Source: Berberis thunbergii
Lineage: Eukaryota; Streptophyta; Magnoliopsida; Ranunculales; Berberidaceae
Reading direction: 5' to 3'
DNA length: 64,000 nt
Assembly (NCBI GenBank): GCA_003290165.1
Contig: QNQO01000221.1
Span: 558,001-622,000 of the forward strand
Below the pieces are notes generated by a model, which was not told the origin of the DNA, made no database searches, and was given only the letters and a program-made list of their open reading frames with translations. Positions 12,801 to 24,170 of the stretch are shown here, piece by piece. Every line of letters begins with the position of its first letter. Position 1 is the stretch's first letter. The position numbers and the translations under genes are program-made.

Positions 12801-15800
12801 AACACAACTATAATTCATGTTCACACCTTTATAACAAAGCGATGCCTTTCGAAGGAAACCTATTTTACAGAGGACCCCATATGGAAAAGGCAATTTTAGC
12901 AACAATCTCGTTTCTCCTAATCAAGGACATAAGATGGTTGTAAAAGAAGATACTCAATACATACCTTCATGAGAAGTAGATTCCAATAAGCTATCCACCT
13001 TTGTCCATTTTGATATCATGAACGCCTTTATTAAGATGGTTGCTCCAAAGCATTGGTCCATTCACTAATAATCAAGACTATACGCTAGCGCGAAGCAGTC
13101 TCGGGATCACCTTCTTCACAAGCTTTGTTTGGGGCCCTTTATTTGTGCTCCAGGGTTGATTGGGTGTTGCCACTTTTTATTAATGACGTGTTTCATGGAT
13201 TAAAGTGCCAAGCATTCTCCAAGTATATGGGATAAGTTGTATGATCCCTAATCTCTTATGCGATTGTGTGTGGGTTATTTGTTGAGGAAGAGGTCTTAAA
13301 AACTCCTTATTTAGAGACCGGGTGACCATGGATGTTATGAATTTTTTGTGGTATTTGTGTGCCTCTCACCACGCTTTTAAGGGTTCATTCTCTCCAATTT
13401 ATGTTAGAGTGTTATGTTTTAAATCGATAATTAATCGGTGATTAATCCCTGATTAATCTCTTCTCACTAGTAGAACGTTACAATTTTTGAATTAATTGTT
13501 TCAATAATCATTGGTTGAGTAATCAACGATTTTTTGCTGATTTACCTATTAATCATGATTAATCGCTTTTAAAACTCACTAATTTATCGGTCATTGACAA
13601 TGTGTTGTAAACAAATGAGAAAATAAATCAAGTTTTTTATTTTATTTATTTATTTATTGCCTTAACTTCATCAATTCTACCCATATATATATATATATAT
13701 ATATATATGAAGAGAAGAGAAAAAAACGACAAAAGGAATAACAAACAAAATTAAAGAATATGAAGTACCTGCTATTGAATTCTTATTTTGTTATAATTTG
13801 CCTGAACTTGTGACAAGTGATGTTTAATACTTCAATACACATTAAATTTTATACACATTATTTCTTGAAGTAAATATATTACTTAAAATGATAAAGAAAA
13901 TATGTATATAAAATATATGCCGCTTAATATGCGATTAATGATTTAACTAAATAGCTAGAATGAAAGGATTTTATAAAGGTTCCATGCTTTGCTATTGTTC
14001 GAATAGGTTTTATTTCTTTGCTGTATTCTTCATTGTTTCCTCGTGATGTTGTGTTTGTTTTATTCTCAATAAAGTTTGTAATTTTGTCAAAATAAAAATA
14101 GTACTACATTTTCATGAAGGTAATATCATGAATGTCAATAGACGTGACATCGTTGGTAATATGTTTTGTTTGCTTTAAAATTCTGTGCAGGTTAACACAG
14201 AAAGAGCTATTCGTCATGCGATTCAAGATGGGCTTCCTATTGTTGTTGTGATTAACAAGGTATTGTTATAGTCTGTATTATGATTTGTACTAACTTTCTT
14301 TATTTTACATAATTTGCTCATTTTCTTCTCAAGTATTATGTGCAAGCACTTATATTCCTATCCAATCCCCTCAGGTTGACAGGCTTATAACTGAACTCAA
14401 ACTGCCACCCAATGACGCTTATCACAAGTTAAGGCATATCATTGAAGTAATTAATAATCATATTTCGGCTTCATCATCAACTGCCGGAGGGCTGAAGACA
14501 ATTGATCCAGCTGCTGGCAATGTTTGCTTTGCAAGTGCAAGCGCTGGATGGTCCTTCACATTGCAATCATTTGCCAAGCTGTATGTTAAACTCCATGGCA
14601 TACCATTCGATGCTACGAAATTTGCAGCTCGTCTTTGGGGAGATGTGTATTATCATCCTGATACCAGGGCTTTTAAGAGAAAACCCCCTATGAGTGGAGG
14701 TGATAGATCATTTGTGCAGTTTGTTCTTGAACCTCTTTACAAGATCTATAGTCAAGTAATTGGTGAACATAAGAAGAGTGTGGAGGCGACTCTTGCAGAA
14801 CTTGGTGTCACCCTTAGCAATGCAGCATATAGGTTGAATGTTCGACCTTTGTTGAGGTTAGCTTGTAGTTCAGTTTTTGGGTCTTCAACAGGCTTCACTG
14901 ATATGCTGGTTCAACATATCCCTTCTGCCAAGGAAGCTGCAGCTAGGAAGGTACAGCATATCTATGCTGGACCTCAAGACTCCTCCCTTTATGATGCGAT
15001 GAAAGAATGTGATCCTTCTGGTCCTGTTATGGTTAATGTGACAAAACTTTATCCCAAGTCCGATTGCAGTGTGTTTGATGCTTTTGGTAGAGTTTATAGT
15101 GGTGAAATTCAGACTGGTCAGACTGTACGTGTACTGGGGGAAGGTTATTCGCCTGACGATGAAGAGGATATGACAGTAAAAGAAGTGACAAAGTTATGGG
15201 TTTATCAAGCCCGTTACCGTATTCCAATAAGCAAAGCTCCTGCTGGTTCGTGGGTACTCATTGAAGGGGTGGATGCTTCAATTATGAAAACTGCAACACT
15301 TTGCAATGTGGATTACAACGAAGAGGTTTACATATTCAGGCCTCTTCGATTCAACACCCTTTCTGTTGTTAAGACTGCCACAGAGCCTTTGAATCCAAGT
15401 GAGTTGCCAAAATGGTTGAGGGCCTTAGGAAGATCAGCAAGAGCTATCCTTTAGCTATTACCAAAGTTGAGGAATCAGGGGAACATACAATTTTAGGTAC
15501 TGGGGAGTTATATTTGGATTGTATAATGAAGGACCTTAGGGAGCTTTATTCTGAAGTGGAAGTCAAGGTCAGCCGCCTCATATATTTCCATTCCTCTAGT
15601 ATCCATAGAAACACGAGTTCTCTTTTGTTAAGAACCTAATTTTTTGTTCTGTGGGATGCTTTTTTGTTGGTTGAAGTTTTGTGCTACTTGGTGTTGATGT
15701 AGGTTGCAGATCCAGTTGTCTCATTCTGTGAAACAGTTGTGGAGTCTTCATCAATGAAATGTTTTGCTGAAACACCCAACAAAAAGAACAAAATAACCAT

Positions 15801-16461
15801 GGTAAGGGAGCAATTTATTTTGAAAATTTACATGGTATGGTTACTGTCACACAAATTCATGGTAATCCTGTTCTTTTATGGTTTAGATTGCAGAGCCTTT
15901 GGAGAAGGGTCTTGCAGAGGACATCGAAAATGGTGTAGTAAGCATTGATTGGCCTAGGAAAAGACTTGGCGATTTTTTCCAGACAAAATATGATTGGGAT
16001 TTGCTTGCAGCACGGTCTATTTGGGCATTCGGTCCTGATAAGCAGGTATCCTATTGTTGTCATTTGAAGAGTGTTTAATTTCTTATCTATATTTATATAG
16101 TCCAGTTTATTGTATATTTTTTTTCTCCCTGTATTGTATTTGTTGAGACATTTTGATCATGGACCTGCCGGCTGCTGTCATTTTTATGGTTTATTAGGAT
16201 TCATTTCAGTTGTTCCCAATAGTTTCCATTCCAACAGTCAACCTTACAGCCTAATTTCCATAACATGATTCATTCAGCCTGTCGTGGTCATTTGATTAAT
16301 TACGTAGAGGTAGACTTTGGATATTTATGAAACCGTGTATGTTTGCAGGGGCCTAACATCTTATTGGATGATACTCTCCCTAGTGAAGTTGACAAGAATT
16401 TGCTGAATGCTGTTAAAGATTCGATTGTTCAGGGGTAAAATATAATCCTTCTTCTCTTCTC

Positions 16462-16501
<40 letters not shown>

Positions 16502-17921
16502 ATTATTATTATTATTATTATTATTTTTTTATTTTTTATTTTTTTATTTTTTTATTTTTTTATTTTTTTATTTTTTTATTTTTTTATTTTTTTATTTTTT
16601 AATTCTGTTTGTTTGATCTTAATATTTGGTTATGTTTTTGTGTTCAGGTTCCAGTGGGGTGCAAGAGAAGGACCCCTTTGTGATGAGCCAATTAGAAATG
16701 TAAAATTCAAGATTGTTGATGCAAAGATTGCTCCAGAACCTTTGAATAGGGGTACTGGTCAGATTATTCCTACAGCTCGACGGGTGGCCTATTCTGCTTT
16801 CCTCATGGCAACTCCAAGGCTTATGGAACCCGTGTATTATGTAGAGGTTAGTACATCCTAGTGATGCTAAGAATGTTTAGAACCATTATGAAGGAATAGC
16901 GCCAATAAGTTACTTCCAGTTACTTTATATTGTACATGACATAATGGGACATGCACATAAAATGCTTTTATTTGTTTTGTTTTCATTTTTCAATGTTTTG
17001 GTAATAAGTGAACATCTGTTGTTTAAATACCTAACTTTATAGCAGTAAGAGTCCTCAACTCACTGTTGTAATGGCCTTTCAAAACATTGAATTGCTGAAT
17101 CTAAAAATTCGAATGGAGAACCTGAGTTGCACTCCAAGTTCGTTCTGTCCTTGAGAGTTTCTCACATTGGAAACGTATTTTTTCAGATACAAACCCCTAT
17201 AGACTGCGTATCTGCAATCTACACGGTGTTGTCTCGCCGGCGTGGGCATGTGACAGCTGATGTTCCTCAGCCGGGTACCCCAGCTTATATTGTTAAGGTC
17301 TGTGACAAAATTTTATTTGCATTATAGTACTATTCAGTTAGATACAAAATAGAATATCAGAAAACTGAAACACTGTTGAGAAAGTGATCCCCACTTTTCT
17401 CTAGATGATTTCATTGATTTATATATGTACTCCCAGCAGATTATTGTGCTTTGATGTGACCTTGTATTTTCTTTATGTAATGCTGATGTCGACTTAACTT
17501 AATCTAAGATTTCATATTTCGGATTTCCAGGCTTTTTTACCAGTAATAGAATCATTTGGCTTTGAGACGGATCTGAGGTACCACACTCAAGGACAGGCTT
17601 TTTGTCTCTCGGTATTTGATCATTGGTCTATTGTACCGGGGGATCCTCTTGACAAAAGTATTGTGCTCCGCCCCTTGAACCTGCACCCATTCAACACCTT
17701 GCCCGTGAATTTATGGTGAAGACAAGACGCCGGAAGGTATGCTGTCTTCAGTAACACTTACCTTCTGCAGTTTTCACCACCCAAGATTAGTAGTTCATCG
17801 AGATTTATGGTGTTTATTGCAGGGCATGAGTGAAGATGTGAGTATAAATAAATTCTTTGATGAAGCAATGGTGGTGGAGCTTGCCCAGCAGGCAGCTGAC
17901 CTGCATCAACAAATGATCTGA
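9873..17921 (+). CDS. GFA1/CLO-like: U5 snRNP 116-kDa GTPase (Snu114/EFTUD2), ten coding exons, two 1-base frameshifts
   Basis: EF-2-like GTPase of the U5 snRNP that controls spliceosome activation and disassembly in the nucleus. Exons: 9873-10616, 14191-14259, 14375-15567, 15703-15801, 15887-16045, 16349-16434, 16648-16846, 17187-17297, 17531-17736, 17823-17921. All junctions are GT-AG. The start gives the family's acidic N-terminus ([20 protein letters not shown]). G1 is GHLQHGKT and G3 is [11 protein letters not shown]. The G4 motif NKVD is split between exons 2 and 3. EF-2 domains follow, and the C-terminus is AADLHQQMI. Exon 3 lacks one A (CCAAAATGG near 15409-15412, where the LPK-MVEG reading needs five A). 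Exon 9 lacks one C (CGCCCCTTG near 17671-17674). With each single base counted back, the lengths total 988 codons, close to the usual family size. The losses are either sequencing errors or real inactivation. Confidence 0.96.
10617..14190 (+). other. Intron 1 of the U5 GTPase gene (3.57 kb)
   Basis: This intron lies between codons for the GTPase G3 region and the NKVD motif. It contains no convincing exon. A segment near 13100-13400 has LINE-like coding remnants too degraded to name. 13410-13585 looks like a short inverted-repeat element (GTTTTAAATCGATAATTAATC versus GATTAATCGCTTTTAAAAC). A TA microsatellite lies at 13684-13708. The size suggests growth by insertion. Confidence 0.6.
13410..13585. 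mobile_element. Possible small MITE in U5 GTPase intron 1
   Basis: The left end GTTTTAAATCGATAATTAATC is matched by the right end GATTAATCATGATTAATCGC plus TTTTAAAAC, giving imperfect terminal inverted repeats of about 20 bases. The interior repeats the ATTAATC word in both orientations. No confident target duplication was found, so the superfamily is not assigned. Confidence 0.4.
16463..16601. repeat. Compound microsatellite (ATT)n and (TTTTTAT)n in intron 6
   Basis: A run of ATT/TTA triplets (about 16463-16525) passes directly into about ten copies of a TTTTTAT-type heptamer (about 16526-16600). It ends about 45 bases before the exon 7 acceptor at 16647, close to where the polypyrimidine tract and branch point would lie. 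Confidence 0.9.
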
Positions 17922-18652
17922 GAGGGTAGTGAAAATTGATGTCTGAATGACAAATTATAGTGCAAGAACTGATCAAGTAAACAGTGACACTTTTAATTGG
18001 TTTATGAGATTATAGGTTTTAGACAGTTCAATCACAAGTAGAGTATGGAATTATCTTTGGTGTCGCATCAAATGTTGTAACATGTCAATCCCGAAGTATT
18101 AACTGTAATGATCACATGGGGTCCCAACATCTGGGTTCTTCGGTTTATATTCTAGTGTTGCACGCTAACACAATTTTTGGCAAGATATTGGGTAAAAGTG
18201 AAGTGAATTAAGTTGGTCAGCTTGGTCCATTGATCTCATTCCTCTGGCGGTGTGTGTTTTTATCGGTATGTTTCTGTGTATATGCTGAGAAATATCGGTA
18301 GGTTAGCACATTACAGGCTTATGCTGAGAAATATCGGTGTTTTTATCGGTATGTTAGCACATTACAGGCTTGTGTTGAGAAATATCGTCAAGATGCAATC
18401 TAGATTTGTGTAAAGTTTCAACTTGACTAGAGAGTTGTGAAATTTCTGTCACTCTTTGGCAAGTAGAAAAATGGTGGGAGTAAATACTTAAGAAGTATCC
18501 TTTTTGTATTCCAAATACTTAAAAACTGAAATATAATTTAACACATAAATATCCCCAATACCAGATGAAATTATATCCGTATGCAACCATTTAAAATACA
18601 CAAATGTAAACACATAAACTTGCAACAAGGAACCTGTGCACCCCAAAACGCA
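17922..18652. other. Shared 3' region between the U5 GTPase gene and the flotillin pseudogene
   Basis: The two loci face each other tail to tail. The interval holds the presumed U5 gene 3' UTR. Near 18240-18390 there is a short direct duplication around GCTGAGAAATATCGGT and GTTAGCACATTACAGGCTT. No gene is seen. Confidence 0.5.
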
Positions 18653-20308
18653 TCAATCTGTAGTTTTAGAGTCGGTTAAAGTACCCATCCATGCAGGTGG
18701 AACCATCCCAGTCTGCTCATGGACAGTTTTAAATAATGGTGGCAGCATCTTGTATACCCCAGCAACCTGGTTCATGGCAGAACTGGTACCGCCCCCTGCA
18801 GCCTCGCCATTAGTCCAGATACTGATCTTAGGCTGCAACCCTCTTACTCCCTCTGCATTAATCTTTGCAATTTCTTGAAACATGCCTCCATTGATCATCA
18901 TGCAGCATAATTACCTCCGAGTGCCTCGAGAAGAGTACTTAAGTAGAAGCCCTGGGCTTTAGCAAGGGCAACAATTCCTTCAGCTTCTTTGATCTTGGCA
19001 TATAGTTCTCCATCTGCATGTTGCTGACGAGCATAAAGTGCTGCTGATGCAATTGCTCTTTGTGCTGCTGCTTCTTGCTCTTTCTCATAAAGAACTGCTT
19101 CCGCTGCCTTTTGCGTCTTGTAGAGCTCCCAATTGGCTTCTTGCACCTTGTGCCATAAAATTGACTTTTGATTGAGTATAAACTTTTTTTAAAGTGATTT
19201 TCTTGTTTGAACGATGAAATATCAAAATAATAATTAAAAATCAAGCTGATTTGAATAGAAAAAACCAACAAAAGCGAAAGAACTCTAAATTTGACTGTGT
19301 GTGATCCCCCATAACAATTCATACCTTAGTTTCATACTCAACACTTGCTTAATTTACTCTGTAAGTCGGCCTTAAGCTTCTGTGTCATTTCAACCTCCTT
19401 TTGTAGTTCCGCCTCTCGTATAGCAACTGCCTTCTCCGCTTCCACCTCTGCCATCTGAGACTGTCGGGCCCACCCAGCCTTCTTCATGGCTAATTGAGCA
19501 TTTGCCTCCGCCACATCAGCTTCCCTAGCATTCTCAAATATCTTCACCTTAATCTCTTCCTTCTTGCCTTCTCCTTGCCTCTGTGTGGCTATCACCTTTG
19601 TCTCTGCATCAATCTTCGCAGCATTTTGTAATGTTCGCGCTTCCCTCAACTTTGATCCCATCTCTCCTTTCATTTTCGCCTCTGCCACGTCCACCTGTTG
19701 CATATAAAATCCCATTTCTTTTGGCCAATGTTGGTATCATGCTATATAAGAAAGAAATGAAATCCATCGTAAATAAAAGGTTTCACCATTGCAACTCTAC
19801 CTTGGCTGTATTGGCAGCTTCCATCTGAGTCTTTTGTCCGAGGTACGAAAAGTACTCATGACAAGTTGCTTAACATTGGCGTTGTAGATCAACAAGCCAA
19901 ATTGGTCAAGTTCAAGTTGAACTTTCCCAAATACTTCTTGTTTGAACTCTTTAGTCCCTCTAAATATCTCTTCCATAGTCATTGATGCAGCGACAACACG
20001 CGTCTCACCTTCGATAATCCCCTGCACAAGCTCTTTGACATGGTTCGAGAGCTTGTCGTGTGGAGAAATGAGCTTGGCATATTTAATTAGCCTTTCTTCA
20101 TTATCAATGCGAGGGCCTATTGTGAAGACGGCTGGGAGGACAAAGGGGAGCTTCTCTGCACTCATGGCTTGGACTTCAAAGCTGTAGTTTACCGGGGAGA
20201 CATCGAATACGGCACACGATTGCCCCATGATTTCTTTGCGAGCTTTATGTCGCTTATACCAGATCCAGTGATCACTAGGTACTCGGATGGACCTGCTACC
20301 CTATACAT
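18653..20308 (-). pseudogene. Flotillin-like pseudogene (tandem copy of the intact gene at 21767-23600)
   Basis: The three exons parallel the intact neighbour. The start ATG is at 20308 ([18 protein letters not shown]) and the end matches PPAWMGTL. Comparison with the intact copy shows about 10 nt lost near 20226 (before [11 protein letters not shown]), 13 nt lost at 19860/19861 (removing the DVPG region), and a small insertion with frame change near 19345-19355. A 13-nt loss at 18900/18901 removes LRDY and leaves a premature stop after GGNYAA. There are also in-frame losses in exon 2, where the SEV and NALTI segments are missing. Four independent frame-breaking changes rule out a normal product, though a shortened protein from part of it cannot be excluded. 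Outside the lesions the copies are very similar, so the duplication looks fairly recent. Confidence 0.9.
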
Positions 20309-21766
20309 GGTTGTCTGATGAATCAATGGAGGATCTCACATAGAACTCGCTTGCTATTTAGAATGTCATATGGGCATGTTTGAGGGCAAGTCCATTATTA
20401 TAGTGGCCGAAAATTGACTTGTAGTTTCTTCAAACAGTTTGGTATATATATATATATTTTATAGGTTTATATAAGTGAATGGAGAAAAGTCGCAGTGAAT
20501 GATGAATTCAGATTAGTTTTGTAATCAGGCGGAAATGAATGGCTGAATTAAGGTTGAGTAGCACTTCATTTGCTTTTGTTTATGAGTTTCTTTCAGATCA
20601 ACGTTATTTACTTCTTTTTTAGTAGGCTTGAGTGCTTGACAATCTGTCAATGACGCTTCTGGTTGTGCAGGCAGTTTTAAGTACATAGAGGCTTTGAAGC
20701 AAGATAAGAAGAACATATCAAACCTGTTGGTTTTGGATTCTTCACCATTCACTTTGCTTAGTCTTTCTGCTACCTGTTAGTCTAGTCTTCCTGCGAGGTC
20801 AGACTCTTTCAATTAATTCAAGCGATTAAGTCTTGAACAAAACTTGGGACATGGTTTTCTTTACCCACAGGGAGGCAAAGATGCAATATATACATAAACT
20901 AAACAAAATATTGCAGTTGGAAGTATATCTACCAAACTTATAATAAGATTTAAAGCTGGAAGTTGCATGACTTTGTCAAAATTTCCTGCGCATATACATA
21001 TACTAAACAAAACATTGTTGGAATTTTATCCACCAAACTTATAATAAGATTTAAATATTGAATTTGAGGCAAAGATGCATGACTTTATCAAAATTTCTTG
21101 AAATTTTATCTACCAAACTTATAATAAGATTTAAATATTGAATTTGAGGCAAAGATGCATGACTTTATCAAAAATTTCTTGAAAATTTAAAACACACACA
21201 CACATATATATATATTTATCATTAGCAAGCTAGTCCATCTTAATGTCTAACTTTTATTTTGGATAGCCGGAAAGTTAATCCTAAGAAGTTTCAGGCGATG
21301 TTGCTGCCAAAACTTCTTGTGCCCTGTGTAGTAAGCTAAATCACAGTTAACACAGAGGTGGTGGAAGGATATTGATCGCGTTAGGGAAGCCATCCCGAGT
21401 CAACAATGGAAGTAGTATTGTTCTCATCTGCTGTGTTTGAGGATATATGCGAGTGATATTGGGTTGTAAAACTAGTTAAATTAGTCAGAACTCTATCTGA
21501 GTGTGCCTGCTACCTAGAAAAAGTATATATTTGTCATAGGTAAAACCTTTCATTTATGCAGAAAATTAGACAACAATTGCTTCAAGTGAAAGTATAAAAA
21601 CATCACAAATCAAATCTACTACAAAGATTAGGTAGGAAATCTCCTTTACAATAAAATATTCAATTGAAACTACATCCTTATTGTACCCATAACAAAATAA
21701 AAATAAAAAAAAGCATGTAAACCCACGTAAACTCACAAGAAGGAATTCATGTAGTAAAAAAACATA
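20309..21766. other. Spacer between the flotillin copies, with short tandem duplications
   Basis: No supported gene. 20860-21185 contains repeated words: CAAAGATGCATGACTTTATC with TTTAAATATTGAATTTGAGG appears twice (about 21040-21100 and 21110-21175), and a weaker copy lies near 20875-21000. The spacer carries the presumed upstream sequence of the pseudogene and the 3' region of the intact gene. Confidence 0.5.
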
Positions 21767-23600
21767 TCAACCGGTAGTTTTTGAGTCAGCCAATGTACCC
21801 ATCCATGCAGGTGGAACCATGCCAGTCTGCTCATGCACAGTTTTAAACAATGGCGGCAGCATCTTGTATACCCCAGCAACCTCGTTCATGGCAGAACCAC
21901 TACCGCCCCCTGCAGCCTCGCCATTAGTCCAGACACTGATCTTAGGCTGCAACCCTCTGACTCCCTCTGCATTAATCTTTGCAATTTCTTGGAACATGCC
22001 ACCATTGATCATCATGTAGTCTCTTAGTGCAGCATAGTTACCTCCGAGTGCTCCGAGAAGAGTATTTAGATACACGCCTTGGGCTTGAGCAAGGGCGACA
22101 AGTCCTTCAGCTTCCTTGGTCTTGGCGTATAGTTCCCCATCTGCCTGTTGTTGACGAGCGTAAAATGCTGCGGATGCAGTTGCTCTTTGTGCTGCTGCTT
22201 CTTGTTCCTTCTCATACAGGACTGCTTCTGCTGCCTTTTGTATCTTGTAGAGCTCCCAATTGGCTTCTTGCACCTTTTATTAAATAGAATAACCATGAAT
22301 TAACCTTGAAATATATAAGTTATAGGTGAATCATTATAAATTAGTCAAATAATTGTTTGATAAAAGATTAAGTTGATTTGAATTTGTAGATTTTAGACAA
22401 GCAACCCACCAAGGAGGCAATTGTTTCTGTGGATATAAAAAATTTGGTGACCTGACTTTCATAAAATTAAGGTGCTTCGTGTGTTCACTTCTCGTATGAG
22501 CACTAGTGCATTCGTTGTGATCTTAAAGTATAATCCATATATATATATATAATACCTTTGTTTCATACTCGACGCTGGCTTTGCTTAGTAAATCAGCCTT
22601 AAGTTTCTCCGTGATTGTCAAAGCATTCATCATCTCAACCTCCCTTTGCAACTCTGCCTCTCGTATGGCCACCGCCTTCTCGGCTTCCACCTCTGCCATC
22701 TGGGATTGCCTGGTCCATCCAGCCTTCTTCATCGCCAGGTCAGCATTTGCCTCAGCTATATCGGCTTCCCTTGCATTCTCAAATATTTTCACCTCACTCT
22801 TCACCTTAATCTCTTCCTTCAGACCATCTCCTTGCCTTTGTGTGGCTATCACTCTGGTTTCCGTGTCAATCTTTGCAGCATTTTGTAATGTCTGCCCTTC
22901 CCTCAACTTTGATCCAATTTCTCCTTTCATCTTCGCCTCAGCCACATCCACCTGTTGCATGCAACTTCCATATTAGTCTCAACAAAAAATTGTCTTAACA
23001 AGTTTGGCACTCTACATGTATTGAATATAAAGGTGTTGAATACAGAGGATTTCAGCTTTGCAACATTACCTTTGCTGTGTTGGCAGCTTCCATTTGAGTC
23101 TTCTGTCCAAGGTACGAAAAGTACTCATGTCCAGGCACATCGACGAGTTGCTTCACATTGGCATTATAGATCAACAAGCCAAATTGGTTAAGCTCAAGTT
23201 GAACTTTCCCAAACACTTCTTGCTTAAACTCTTTAGTCCCTTTGAATATCTCTTCCATGGTCATCGAAGCTGCAAGAACACGGGTTTCACCTTCAATGAT
23301 CCCCTGGACAAGCTCTTTGACATGGTTGGAGAGCTTGTCGTGGGGAGAAATGAGCTTAGCATATTTAAGCAGGCTTTCTTCGTCATCAATACGAGGGCCT
23401 ATGGTGAAAACAGCCGGAAGAACAAAGGGGAGTTTCTCTGCGCTCATGGCTTGGACTCCAAAGGTGTAGTTTACAGGGGAGACATCGAACATGGTACATG
23501 ATTGCCCTGGGAGAATCCATGCTTTCTTTGAGATTTTTATATCTTTTATACCGACTCCGGTTATCACCAAGTACTCAGATGCTCCTGCAACTCTATACAT
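21767..23600 (-). CDS. FLOT-like: Flotillin-like protein, three exons, 477 aa
   Basis: Plant flotillin, an SPFH/PHB-domain scaffold of sterol-rich plasma-membrane microdomains, linked in the family to endocytosis and microbial infection. Exons on minus: 23600-23070 (177 codons), 22951-22556 (132 codons), 22273-21767 (168 codons plus stop). All junctions are phase 0 with GT-AG borders (AAG then GTAATG; AAG then GTATTA). The start gives [18 protein letters not shown], the usual plant flotillin beginning; an upstream in-frame ATG at 23702 is not family-like. The SPFH region (about residues 10-180) includes [19 protein letters not shown] and [20 protein letters not shown]. The EA-rich coiled-coil region (about 180-370) includes [20 protein letters not shown] and [20 protein letters not shown]. 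The C-terminal tail contains [20 protein letters not shown]. Length is typical. A broken tandem copy lies just downstream. Confidence 0.97.
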
Positions 23601-23739
23601 GGTTGTATGATAAATCAATTGAGGTTTTTGTTTTGGTTTTTGGTTTGGGTAGGCTATCTCAGAGACTAGCTTCTTATTTGTAGGGTTGGCAGAGTGTGTC
23701 AAGGGAAGTTCGTTGATATTGGCTCATAATTTCTTTGTA

Positions 23740-24170
23740 ATACTCAATGGAGAATGGTCAAGCATTGACGAATAATTATGGTTGTTTTGTTATTAGTATT
23801 AGGAAATACATCCTATTGTTAGGAAAATATTTTTCAGTATAGGAAATACATCATATTATTAGGAAAATATATTTTAGCATATTATGTTGTAAGTTTTATG
23901 GGGTTAGGAAACTTTTCGATGGCTAGTGATTCGTTTTCTTGGTTTGGGAGGTTTTCTAGTGTATGGTGGTTTCCTATTGTATTTGACTATAGTATTTATA
24001 TCTTCCAGTATTAGGAAATATAGGAAAATATATTTAGCATATTATGTTGTAAGTTTTATGGGGTTAGGAAACTTTTCGATGGCTAGTGATTTGTTTTATT
24101 GGTTTGGAAGGTTTTCTAGTGTATGGTGGTTTCCTATTGTATTTTGACTATAGTATTTATATTGCTGATT
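23740..24170. repeat. Direct tandem duplication upstream of the flotillin gene
   Basis: A block containing GTTAGGAAACTTTTCGATGG, GGTTTTCTAGTGTATGGTGG and TTTCCTATTGTATTTGACT occurs at about 23879-23995 and again at about 24040-24155. A shorter phrase, TAGGAAATACATC-TATT-TTAGGAAAATAT, is doubled at 23800-23875. The period is about 160 bases. The block lies 140-570 bases upstream of the flotillin start codon, so it could be part of its regulatory region or an old LTR-like remnant. Confidence 0.6.

Noticed and set aside
23601..23702. Upstream in-frame ATG for the flotillin gene.
   Set aside because: Flotillins begin MYRVA; the extra 34 residues ([19 protein letters not shown]) have no family match.
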